This document shows positions 57,265 to 64,000 of a stretch of 64,000 nt of DNA, in pieces (within the stretch, counting starts at the first letter, position 1; the number at the start of each line of letters is the position of its first letter). Source of the DNA: Pseudomonas sp. GGS8 (GTDB taxonomy: Bacteria; Pseudomonadota; Gammaproteobacteria; Pseudomonadales; Pseudomonadaceae); contig NZ_JALJWF010000001.1 in NCBI RefSeq assembly GCF_024168645.1, positions 620,001 through 684,000 of the forward strand, written 5' to 3'. A program made the translations under genes and the position numbers. The notes below the pieces were generated by a model. That model searched no databases. It saw nothing but the letters and a program-made list of their open reading frames with translations, and was not told the origin of the DNA.

Positions 57265-58974
57265 TTATCGCGGTTCGATGTGGGCAATCATCAACTGAAC
57301 GGTCTCGTTGCCACGGAACTCGTTGAGGTCGAGCTTGTAGGCCAACTCCACCCACTTGATGGTCGGATTCGGCCAGATGTCGCGGTCGATCCCGAAGGCG
57401 ATACCATCCAGCTTCACCGAGCCACATTCACTCTTCAGCACCACTTTAAGGTGCCGCTCGCCCACTACCCGCTGCTCGACCAACTGAAACACCCCGTGAA
57501 ACAGCGGCTCCGGAAAGTGTTGCCCCCAAGGTCCGGCGTGGCGCAGAGCGCGGGCCAGTTCCAGGTGAAACTCCTCGACCGCCAAGGTGCCGTCCGACAG
57601 CAGGCGCCCGGTCAGGTCTTCTTCGCGCATTTGCCTGCGCACTTCAGCGTCGAAAGCTTCGGCGAACAACGGAAAATTCGCTTCCGGCAAGGTCAGGCCG
57701 GCCGCCATGGCGTGGCCGCCGTATTTGCTGATCAGGTTCGGATGTTGCGCCGCGACCACGCTCAAGGCATCGCGAATGTGAAAGCCCTGAACCGAACGCC
57801 CCGAGCCCTTGAGCAGGCCATCGCCGGCATCGGCAAAGGCAATGGTCGGACGGAAATAGCGCTCTTTCATACGCGAGGCGAGAATACCGATGACACCCTG
57901 GTGCCACTCGGGATCGAACAGGCACAGGCCGAACGGCATCGATTCCACCGGTAAATCCTTGAGCTGGGCCAGCGCCTCACGCTGCATGCCCTGTTCGATG
58001 GATTTACGGTCCTGGTTCATGCCATCCAGCTGGGCGGCCATTTCACGGGCAGCGCCCGCGTCTTCGGTGAGCAGGCATTCGATGCCCAGGCTCATGTCAT
58101 CTAGCCTTCCTGCCGCGTTCAGGCGCGGGCCGAGGATGAAGCCAAGGTCAGTGGAAGTAATGCGCGAATGGTCACGCTTGGCCACTTCAAGGATCGCCTT
58201 GATCCCCGGCCGCGCGCGCCCGGCGCGAATCCGTTCCAGGCCCTGATGCACCAGAATCCGGTTGTTGGCATCCAGCGGCACCACGTCGGCGACGCTGCCC
58301 AGCGCCACCAGGTCCAGCAATTCGCCAATGTTCGGCTGCGGCTTGCTTTCGTACCAGCCCAGGCTGCGCAAGCGCGCGCGCAGGGCCATCAGCACATAGA
58401 AAATCACCCCGACGCCGGCCAGGGCTTTGCTCGGGAACGCGCAACCCGGCTGGTTCGGATTGACGATGGCATCGGCCAACGGCAGCTCATCGCCGGGCAA
58501 GTGGTGATCGGTGACCAGCACCTTGAGCCCGGCCTTTTTCGCCGCTGCCACGCCTTCGACGCTGGAAATGCCGTTGTCCACGGTGATCAGCAACTGCGGA
58601 TCGCGGGTCAGCGCCACTTCGACGATTTCCGGGGTCAGGCCGTAGCCGTACTCGAAGCGGTTCGGCACCAGGTAGTCGACATGCGCCGCGCCCAACAGAC
58701 GCAGCCCCAGCATGCCCACGGTACTGGCCGTCGCGCCATCGGCGTCGAAGTCGCCGACGATCAGAATCCGCTGACGCTGCTCCAGGGCCGTCACCAGCAA
58801 ATCCACTGCCGCCTCGATGCCTTTGAGCTGCTGAAACGGAATCAGCCGCGCCAGGCTCTTGTCCAGTTCAGCCTCGGACTGCACGCCCCGCGCCGCGTAA
58901 AGGCGGGTCAACAGCGGCGGAATATCACCGAGGAATGGCAAGGTGTCGGGCAACAGGCGAGGTTCGATGCGCAT
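57265..58974 (-). CDS. recJ: Single-stranded-DNA-specific exonuclease RecJ
   Basis: 569 aa. DHH phosphoesterase motifs VGDFDADGATAS (motif I), VTDHHLPGDE (III) and the later GGHAMAAGLTL (DHHA1) with a C-terminal OB region (GIAFGI...). A 5-prime-to-3-prime exonuclease in recombination, mismatch and base-excision repair. Length standard. Downstream of yaeQ with 66 nt between, so possibly co-transcribed. Confidence 0.96.
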   Translation of the reverse strand: MRIEPRLLPDTLPFLGDIPPLLTRLYAARGVQSEAELDKSLARLIPFQQLKGIEAAVDLLVTALEQRQRILIVGDFDADGATASTVGMLGLRLLGAAHVDYLVPNRFEYGYGLTPEIVEVALTRDPQLLITVDNGISSVEGVAAAKKAGLKVLVTDHHLPGDELPLADAIVNPNQPGCAFPSKALAGVGVIFYVLMALRARLRSLGWYESKPQPNIGELLDLVALGSVADVVPLDANNRILVHQGLERIRAGRARPGIKAILEVAKRDHSRITSTDLGFILGPRLNAAGRLDDMSLGIECLLTEDAGAAREMAAQLDGMNQDRKSIEQGMQREALAQLKDLPVESMPFGLCLFDPEWHQGVIGILASRMKERYFRPTIAFADAGDGLLKGSGRSVQGFHIRDALSVVAAQHPNLISKYGGHAMAAGLTLPEANFPLFAEAFDAEVRRQMREEDLTGRLLSDGTLAVEEFHLELARALRHAGPWGQHFPEPLFHGVFQLVEQRVVGERHLKVVLKSECGSVKLDGIAFGIDRDIWPNPTIKWVELAYKLDLNEFRGNETVQLMIAHIEPR

Positions 58975-59040
58975 GGGGTGACAGGTGCTTCTCTTGAATA
59001 CGTAGGATAAAACCGGGAGACGCGACTCAGCGGCGAATAA

Positions 59041-59583
59041 TCAGCCGCGTTCGCCGGCCAGCCATTGCAACTGGACTTCGTGCTGACCACGGTCGTCGGT
59101 GACGAAAATCGTTCCTTCGCTGATCATCACGTCCCACTTGATAACGCGCGGCATGTCCTTGGCCAGGGTTTCCAGCACTTCCTGGGGCACGGCGGCGATG
59201 TTGACGTTTTTCAGGGTCTTGATCGCCGGGATCACTTTGCCTTCCCAGACACGCAGGCTGCCGTAGGCCAGCAGGCTGGTGCGCTCGGTGCGGCGCGAGC
59301 ACCAGGTCAGGCGGTCGGCATCTGGCTGGCCGACTTCGATCCAGTGCAGGACACGGTCGTCCAGGCTCTTTTCCCACAGCGCCGGTTCGTCCACGTCTGA
59401 CAGACCGCGACCGAACGACAGCTGCTCGTTGTACCAGAAGGCGTAGGCCAGCAGCCGCACGGTCATGCGCTCTTCAGTTTCCGAAGGGTGACGGGCGATG
59501 GTCTGCTTCACGCTCTCGTAGACGCTGCGGTCGAGGTCGGTGAGGTTCAGTTCAAACTTGTAGGTCGTGGACGGCTGGGCCAT
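59041..59583 (-). CDS. yaeQ: YaeQ family protein
   Basis: 180 aa from ATG 59583. STTYKFELNLTDLDRSVYES, RMTVRLLAYAFWYNEQLSFG, GLSDVDEPALWEKSLD and HWIEVGQPDADRL match YaeQ, a compact PD-(D/E)xK-like fold with no established function. An in-frame start 16 codons upstream is less likely because MAQPSTTYKF aligns with the family start. Confidence 0.9.
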   Translation of the reverse strand: MAQPSTTYKFELNLTDLDRSVYESVKQTIARHPSETEERMTVRLLAYAFWYNEQLSFGRGLSDVDEPALWEKSLDDRVLHWIEVGQPDADRLTWCSRRTERTSLLAYGSLRVWEGKVIPAIKTLKNVNIAAVPQEVLETLAKDMPRVIKWDVMISEGTIFVTDDRGQHEVQLQWLAGERG

Positions 59584-59730
59584 GAACGGGCTTCTTGATA
59601 CGGGGAAAGGCGGCAAGTCTAACCGATGCAAGAGGTAATCAACGAATTGAAGGCGATCAACTTTGGGCGATGGATGTCGGCCTATGATAAAACTCTGCTT
59701 TCGCTCAGCCTTTGTCCTACAGGATTTCGC

Positions 59731-60930
59731 ATGCCGTTCTCCAATAAACCGCTCTCGGGTCTGAAAGTCATCGAATTGGGTACGTTGATTGCCGGGCCGT
59801 TTGCCTCGCGTATTTGCGGCGAATTCGGCGCCGAAGTGATCAAGATCGAGTCACCGGACGGCGGTGATCCGTTGCGCAAATGGCGCAAATTGTACGAAGG
59901 CACCTCGCTGTGGTGGTTCGTTCAGGCGCGCAACAAGAAATCCCTGACCCTGAACCTGAAACACCCCGATGGCCTGGCGATCCTGAAACAGCTGCTCAGT
60001 GAAGCGGACATCCTGATCGAGAATTTTCGTCCCGGCGTGCTGGAAAAACTCGGCCTGGGCTGGGAAGTGTTGCACGCACTGAACCCGAAACTGGTGATGG
60101 TGCGGCTCTCGGGCTTTGGCCAGACCGGGCCGATGAAAGATCAGCCGGGCTTCGGCGCGGTCGGTGAATCCATGGGCGGCCTGCGCTACATCACCGGGTT
60201 CGAGGACCGACCGCCAGTGCGCACCGGAATATCCATCGGCGATTCGATTGCCGCGCTCTGGGGCGTGATCGGTGCACTGATGGCCTTGCGTCATCGCGAG
60301 GTCAACGGAGGCTTGGGCCAAGTGGTGGACGTGGCGCTGTATGAAGCGATCTTCGCCATGATGGAAAGCATGGTCCCGGAGTTCGACGTGTTCGGCTTCA
60401 TCCGCGAACGCACCGGCAACATCATGCCGGGCATCACACCCTCCTCCATCCACACCAGCGCCGACGGTAAACACGTACAGATCGGCGCCAACGGCGATGC
60501 GATCTTCAAGCGCTTCATGCTGGTCATCGGGCGCGAGGACCTGGCCAACGACCCAGCGCTGGCCAGTAATGATGGGCGTGACAGCCGTCGCGACGAGATT
60601 TACGGGGTGATCGATCGCTGGGTCAACTCACTGCCGCTGGACGCGGTGATCGAGCAATTGAACCAGGCCGACGTTCCCGCCAGCCGGATCTTCAGCGCCG
60701 AAGACATGTTCAGCGATCCGCAGTACCTGGCCCGGGAAATGTTCCTACAAGCCAAGCTGCCCGACGGCAAGGACTTCAAGATGCCCGGCATCGTACCGAA
60801 GCTTTCCGAGACACCCGGCACCTCGGAATGGGTCGGGCCGCAGTTGGGTGAACATAATGCGCAGGTCCTCCACGATCTGGGTTACGACCCGGCACAGATC
60901 GCACGGCTGCGTGAAGACGGGGCCATCTAA
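59731..60930 (+). CDS. CaiB/BaiF-family CoA-transferase
   Basis: 399 aa from ATG 59731 with AGGA 6-9 nt upstream (an ORF start at 59626 is rejected). GLKVIELGTLIAGPFASRICGEFGAEVIKIE, GD..RKWRK, NKKSLTLNLKHPDG, FRPGVLEKLGLGWE and GFGAVGESMGGLRYITG are characteristic of class III CoA-transferases. It probably moves CoA between acyl donors and acceptors in the cytoplasm; substrate unknown. Its last codons overlap the start of the next gene. Confidence 0.9.
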   Translation: MPFSNKPLSGLKVIELGTLIAGPFASRICGEFGAEVIKIESPDGGDPLRKWRKLYEGTSLWWFVQARNKKSLTLNLKHPDGLAILKQLLSEADILIENFRPGVLEKLGLGWEVLHALNPKLVMVRLSGFGQTGPMKDQPGFGAVGESMGGLRYITGFEDRPPVRTGISIGDSIAALWGVIGALMALRHREVNGGLGQVVDVALYEAIFAMMESMVPEFDVFGFIRERTGNIMPGITPSSIHTSADGKHVQIGANGDAIFKRFMLVIGREDLANDPALASNDGRDSRRDEIYGVIDRWVNSLPLDAVIEQLNQADVPASRIFSAEDMFSDPQYLAREMFLQAKLPDGKDFKMPGIVPKLSETPGTSEWVGPQLGEHNAQVLHDLGYDPAQIARLREDGAI

Positions 60931-61837
60931 GCTGAATCGCCTGCTTTCATCCGTCCTCGGTTACGCCGGCATCGGGCGCGTGCTGGCGGCGCTCGGGCTA
61001 TTGTCGGGCCTGATATCCCCGGCACTGGCGCAACCTAAGGAGCATTTGCTTTGGCTGCTGCGCGACCTGCCGCCACTGACAATCTTCGAAGGTCCGCAAA
61101 AGGGTCAGGGCGTTATCGACCAATTGATGCCCCTACTGATCGCCGATATGCCGCAGTACGAACACACCCTGATGCGGGTCAATCGCGCCCGCGGCATGCA
61201 GATGCTTCACAAAGAAACTTTTACCTGCGACCCCTCGCTGGTCTGGAGCCAGGAACGCGAACAATGGATCGCGTTTTCCATTCCGGCCTTCCGAGTGGTC
61301 AGCAATGGGTTGGTGATCCGACGTGAAGACCGGCCGGTGCTGGAGCCGTTTCTTTCCAACGGTGAAGTCGATCTGGCGGCACTGTTGGCCAGCGGTCGAC
61401 AGAAAGTCGGTGTAATTGCCGAGCGCCGTTACGGTCAGTTCCTCGACACGCTGCTGCAACAGGCACCGGCCGGCGCGCTGACGCCCCACTATGGTAATGA
61501 CGCCCTTGGCAGCCTGTTGCAGATGCAGCGCCTGGGTCGTTTGCAGGTGGTATTGGGTTACTGGCCGGAAATCCGCTATCAGGCTCATCAGGCAAACCTG
61601 GCCGATGAACAGCTGGAGTTCTATCCGATCAAAGGCACGGGCAAATACATGCCCGTGTACATCGGTTGCTCGAATACCCCCCAGGGTCGACAGGCGATCA
61701 GTGAGATCAACCGACTACTGCGCGCCCTGCCCCGCGAGCATCTGGACCCGCTGTATGCCGACTGGCTCGACCCGCAAAGACGCAAGGATTACCTGGAAGA
61801 AACCTGGGCCTTTTTCGAGCATCAGGTCAGGCAATGA
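60911..61837 (+). CDS. TIGR02285-like periplasmic solute-binding-domain protein
   Basis: About 308 aa from GTG 60911, overlapping the CoA-transferase by 20 nt; starts at 60848 (GTG) or 60857 (ATG) are possible but would overlap by 70-80 nt. An N-terminal signal (VLAALGLLSGLISPALAQP) precedes a SBP_bac_3-like fold (HLLWLLRDLPPLTIFEGPQKGQGVIDQLMPLL). It lacks membrane-bound partners here, so it probably acts as a stand-alone periplasmic binding protein or sensor. Assignment to TIGR02285 is from memory. Confidence 0.7.
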   Translation: MKTGPSKLNRLLSSVLGYAGIGRVLAALGLLSGLISPALAQPKEHLLWLLRDLPPLTIFEGPQKGQGVIDQLMPLLIADMPQYEHTLMRVNRARGMQMLHKETFTCDPSLVWSQEREQWIAFSIPAFRVVSNGLVIRREDRPVLEPFLSNGEVDLAALLASGRQKVGVIAERRYGQFLDTLLQQAPAGALTPHYGNDALGSLLQMQRLGRLQVVLGYWPEIRYQAHQANLADEQLEFYPIKGTGKYMPVYIGCSNTPQGRQAISEINRLLRALPREHLDPLYADWLDPQRRKDYLEETWAFFEHQVRQ

Positions 61838-61849
61838 CAAATCGCAGGC

Positions 61850-61888
61850 AAAAAGAAACCCCGAGAAGTGGGGAGACAACTCGGGGTT
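61850..61888 (-). terminator. Rho-independent terminator on the minus strand
   Basis: 9-bp stem (61857-61865 with 61880-61888), 14-nt loop, T tract on the minus strand only. It ends DUF3509 and the candidate RNA, and may also stop the convergent gene at 61837 less efficiently. Confidence 0.85.
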
Positions 61889-61995
61889 AAACGTGGCCTG
61901 TATTACAGACCAGTAGCAGCAAGCTACGAGCACCGGAGCACAATGCTTTATCCTGCTGTTACATGGTCTGACTAACCTTGGTGCAGGAAGGTTCC
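61850..61995 (-). ncRNA. Candidate minus-strand small RNA or structured 3-prime UTR
   Basis: Read on the minus strand: a first hairpin AACCTT / AAGGTT (61974-61993), a central stem CAGACCA / TGGTCTG (61906-61912 with 61964-61970) continued by AGCAG / CTGCT, then the terminator stem AACCCCGAG / CTCGGGGTT (61857-61888) followed by a T-rich tail, TTTCTTTTT. It begins 14 nt after the DUF3509 stop, so it could be processed from that mRNA. No promoter was identified. Confidence 0.5.
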
Positions 61996-62008
61996 CACAA
62001 AAAACACT

Positions 62009-62296
62009 TCAATTTCGGTTGGCCAGGCGCTTGTCCTGAGCAGCATTGCGCAACGCCGCGATGACACAGGGCTCCAGGCGTCCCTCAGCGATCAGCACGT
62101 CGCGGTGCAAGCCGTCGACGACATCCGTCAGCAGGCGTTTGTCGGTTAACTGGGCCTGATTGAACAACCGCTCGACCACGATAGCGCCGGTCGCACTCTT
62201 GAGCGTCACCAGGCATTCGCCATGGGCACCCGATGGGGTCAATGTGACCTGGTAGGGGCTCAGAGCCTCACCGAGCAATAGACTGATACTTTCCAT
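62009..62296 (-). CDS. DUF3509 family protein
   Basis: 95 aa from ATG 62296 (MESISLLLGEALSPYQVTL); a GTG at 62308 would add four residues. LLLGEALSPYQVTLTPSGAHGECLVTL is the typical start of DUF3509, small soluble Pseudomonas proteins of unknown function. Followed after 14 nt by a structured RNA-like segment and terminator. Downstream of the 40-codon ORF, with which it nearly overlaps. Confidence 0.8.
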   Translation of the reverse strand: MESISLLLGEALSPYQVTLTPSGAHGECLVTLKSATGAIVVERLFNQAQLTDKRLLTDVVDGLHRDVLIAEGRLEPCVIAALRNAAQDKRLANRN

Positions 62297-62301
62297 CTCG
62301 A

Positions 62302-62424
62302 TCACCACTCAATAGTCCGCAAACAAAGTGCCTGGGGCGTATCCACAGTAAATGACCCCAGACCCGAGTAGAAAGTTCTGAATTCCAACGGCAGGCGCAC
62401 CGGCGCCTCTGGTGGATAAAGCAT
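62302..62424 (-). CDS. 40-codon ORF between the PAS sensor and DUF3509 genes
   Basis: ATG 62424 to TGA 62302, starting MLYPPEAPVRLPLEF and ending CLRTIEW. The stop overlaps the possible GTG start of DUF3509. The amino-acid mix looks like real protein, but no family is recognised. It may be a genuine small gene, or a relic of a longer downstream part lost when the sensor at 62456 was truncated. Confidence 0.35.
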   Translation of the reverse strand: MLYPPEAPVRLPLEFRTFYSGLGSFTVDTPQALCLRTIEW

Positions 62425-62455
62425 GCCCGGTAAAGATGACAGCAAAAAAACAGCT

Positions 62456-63817
62456 TCACGCCTGCCTTGTCCGCTTGGCCAGATCGGTCCATCCGCCCAG
62501 CAGCCCTCGCAATTGACCGTCCGCGCTGTAAAACGGCACCGTCCACTGATAAATGTCCCTGACACCGTCCTTGAACATCAACTGACGTTCGCTGAAGCGG
62601 GTCTTGCGCGTACCGAGCTGGGCCATGAACTCGGCGTGCAGTTGCTCGGCGGTTTCTTTGGGCAAGACATCGAGTTCGATCAGTTGGCGCCCCTGAACCT
62701 GGTCGAAACGAGTCGACAAATTCTCCTCGTAACTTTTGTTGCACATGATCAATCGCCCTTCCAGATCACGCACGAACATCGGATCGGGCATGGCGTCTAT
62801 CAAGGCGTGCTGGAAGGCGAGCTGGTCATTAAGGTTTTTTTCGGCGTCCCGACGTTGCTGGATCAGCATCGCTAGTCGCCGGTTCCACAACAGGGATAGC
62901 AGCGCAAAAACACTGGCGAAAAAAACGCCCCAACAGCCCCATTCGTTTATTCGTTGCCAGGTCGAAGGCGTCTGTACAGGAACAATCCCATCGAGCCACT
63001 TCAAGCGAATGGCGCGTAACTCGGCAGGCGGAAACGCTTCGAGCGCCTTGTTGAGGATGCTCAACAATTGCGGCTGGCCTTTGCGTACCGCCAGATGATC
63101 GGCCTCCCATTTACCCTCCACCGTATCGCCCACCTTGAGCTGTCCGGACGGATAGAGCTGTGCCCCGGTTTCGTTCTCGATGGTGGCGTAGGCTTCGCCG
63201 CTTTCAACCAACGCCCTGGCCTCGGCGTAGGTTTTGACCGAACGCAGCTCGATGGCCGGATAGTCGCGACGAATGCTCGCCTCCAGCGCATGCCGGGCCG
63301 GCAGCACCAATACTCTTTTCGACAGCTGCTGCATGGATTGCACCGCTGGCGCCCCCGCCAACCCGACGAACACCCAGCCCGCACCACCGAACGCATGACT
63401 GAAATCCAGAAACTCCTTGCGCTCCTCACTCATTGCCAATGTGGTGCTCATGTCTGCCGCGCCGTTTTCCAGCTGCTCCAGCAACTGATCGGTGGAAAAC
63501 GTCTCTTTATGGAGGAACTTCAACCCTGTCATGGCGCTGATGCGGTTGAGCACATCGTTATTCAAACCGCTCCAGTGTCCGTGCTCATCCTTGAACAGAT
63601 ACAACGGGTACTGCGCCGACGCAACGATGACCGTCGGATGTTCCGCAATCCATTGCAGCTCCTGAGCGTCTAGCCCGATCGCGGCGTCGGCGACCGCCCC
63701 CCGGGGTTCATAAGTCGCCAATTGCGCCGCCAGCCCCCATTGGGTAACGCTCATGGCGCCGACCAAAAATATCCAGCACGCGGCTGGTTTAAACCCTCTA
63801 AAAAACAGCATTGCCAC
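62456..63817 (-). CDS. Periplasmic-binding-domain plus PAS membrane sensor without a kinase
   Basis: 453 aa. Signal-anchor about 8-30 (PAACWIFLVGAMSVTQWGLAAQ), an SBP_bac_3-type periplasmic domain about 50-275 (TVIVASAQYPLYLFKDEHGHWSGLNNDVL...), a transmembrane segment about 290-312 (GCWGVFFASVFALLSLLWN), then a PAS domain about 335-450 (HALIDAMPDPMFVRDLEGRLIMCNKSYEENLS). Homologous layouts (EvgS/RocS-like) continue into histidine-kinase and receiver domains, but here the frame stops right after PAS at RTRQA. It may be a truncated hybrid kinase or a stand-alone sensor that pairs with another protein. Confidence 0.8.
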   Translation of the reverse strand: MAMLFFRGFKPAACWIFLVGAMSVTQWGLAAQLATYEPRGAVADAAIGLDAQELQWIAEHPTVIVASAQYPLYLFKDEHGHWSGLNNDVLNRISAMTGLKFLHKETFSTDQLLEQLENGAADMSTTLAMSEERKEFLDFSHAFGGAGWVFVGLAGAPAVQSMQQLSKRVLVLPARHALEASIRRDYPAIELRSVKTYAEARALVESGEAYATIENETGAQLYPSGQLKVGDTVEGKWEADHLAVRKGQPQLLSILNKALEAFPPAELRAIRLKWLDGIVPVQTPSTWQRINEWGCWGVFFASVFALLSLLWNRRLAMLIQQRRDAEKNLNDQLAFQHALIDAMPDPMFVRDLEGRLIMCNKSYEENLSTRFDQVQGRQLIELDVLPKETAEQLHAEFMAQLGTRKTRFSERQLMFKDGVRDIYQWTVPFYSADGQLRGLLGGWTDLAKRTRQA

Positions 63818-63898
63818 TTCCTTGGTAATCGTCTCGCCCGTCCTTCATGGGCGGCTCTTCATTTACGAAACCCGGCAAGTGTGGCATGCAGAAATGAG

Positions 63899-63922
63899 AA
63901 AGCCCGTCAGGAGACGGGCTTC
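63899..63922 (-). terminator. Terminator of the gene leaving the window
   Basis: AAGCCCGTC / GACGGGCTT (63900-63921) with a 4-nt loop, followed on the minus strand by TTTCTCATTTC. Confidence 0.8.
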
Positions 63923-63944
63923 AAAATGTGACAGCTTTTACCGG

Positions 63945-64000
63945 TTACAGTGGCTTGCCGCGGTTGCCATGCTGACTGACAAAGGCCTGCACGGCTTTCA
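63945..64000 (-). CDS. C-terminal 17 codons of a gene cut by the window edge
   Basis: Minus strand, ending TAA at 63945-63947. The visible end reads KAVQAFVSQHGNRGKPL. Too short to identify; followed by the terminator at 63899. Confidence 0.6.
   Translation of the reverse strand, partial: KAVQAFVSQHGNRGKPL

Noticed and set aside
57095..57298. Plus-strand ORF through the palindromic element near recJ
   Set aside because: Lies almost entirely in the repeat, and the other copy of the repeat does not keep the frame.
62268..62744. 158-codon minus-strand ORF overlapping the PAS sensor
   Set aside because: Different frame of the sensor gene, low-complexity basic composition; only its neighbour frame (62302-62424) looks protein-like.

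Overview
The window reads as chromosome of a fluorescent Pseudomonas, probably of the P. fluorescens group. Three things support this: high-GC coding, a complete wspABCDEFR cluster next to prfB-lysS, and intergenic REP doublets of the 'GCGGGCAAGCCCGCTCCCACAGG' kind (split here only by name). Gene order rsmJ ... tsaB-adk-ppc ... lptF ... lysS-prfB-wspR-wspF-wspE-wspD-wspC-wspB-wspA matches the order I remember from P. aeruginosa.

Layout. 1-0.7 kb: end of a Pr6Pr-like membrane gene and a VF530 gene. 0.8-5.2 kb: a MocR regulator divergent from a transporter (BenE-like), a 48-codon ORF and a serine hydroxymethyltransferase paralogue, all overlapping by 4 nt. 5.4-9.4 kb: OprB porin and membrane glucose dehydrogenase, the outer- and inner-membrane parts of periplasmic glucose oxidation. 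9.5-13.4 kb: a second Lon-type protease and a Fic protein. 13.5-18.5 kb: an RND pump and its lipoprotein adaptor, divergent from a TetR regulator with a palindromic operator. 18.6-30.4 kb: housekeeping (RsmJ, TsaB, Adk, Ppc), small conserved unknowns, and an envelope-stress lipoprotein pair ending in LptF. 29.1-32.3 kb: a lipoprotein / DUF1704 metallopeptidase-like / hydrolase / membrane-protein operon. 32.5-44.6 kb: TetR, LysS, RF2 (with its programmed frameshift) and the whole Wsp surface-sensing cyclic-di-GMP system. 44.9-50.5 kb: a ydcSTUV-patD-like polyamine uptake and aminobutyraldehyde oxidation operon.

50.5-53.7 kb is an accessory island of lower-GC character: a two-gene RloA/RloB anti-phage-type system, two tiny coupled ORFs, a highly structured leader, a Bro-N protein and a small putative regulator. 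54-64 kb returns to core-like genes: OpgD, an Old Yellow Enzyme, RecJ, YaeQ, a CaiB/BaiF CoA-transferase, two periplasmic-binding-domain proteins, a DUF3509 protein and a candidate minus-strand small RNA.

The parts most worth a second look are the Bro-N leader, whose central segment can pair in two mutually exclusive ways; the RloAB pair; the 48-codon ORF bridging benE and glyA; and the DUF1704 protein with an HExxxH site. All functional calls are from reading the sequence and knowledge of families; no search was run.
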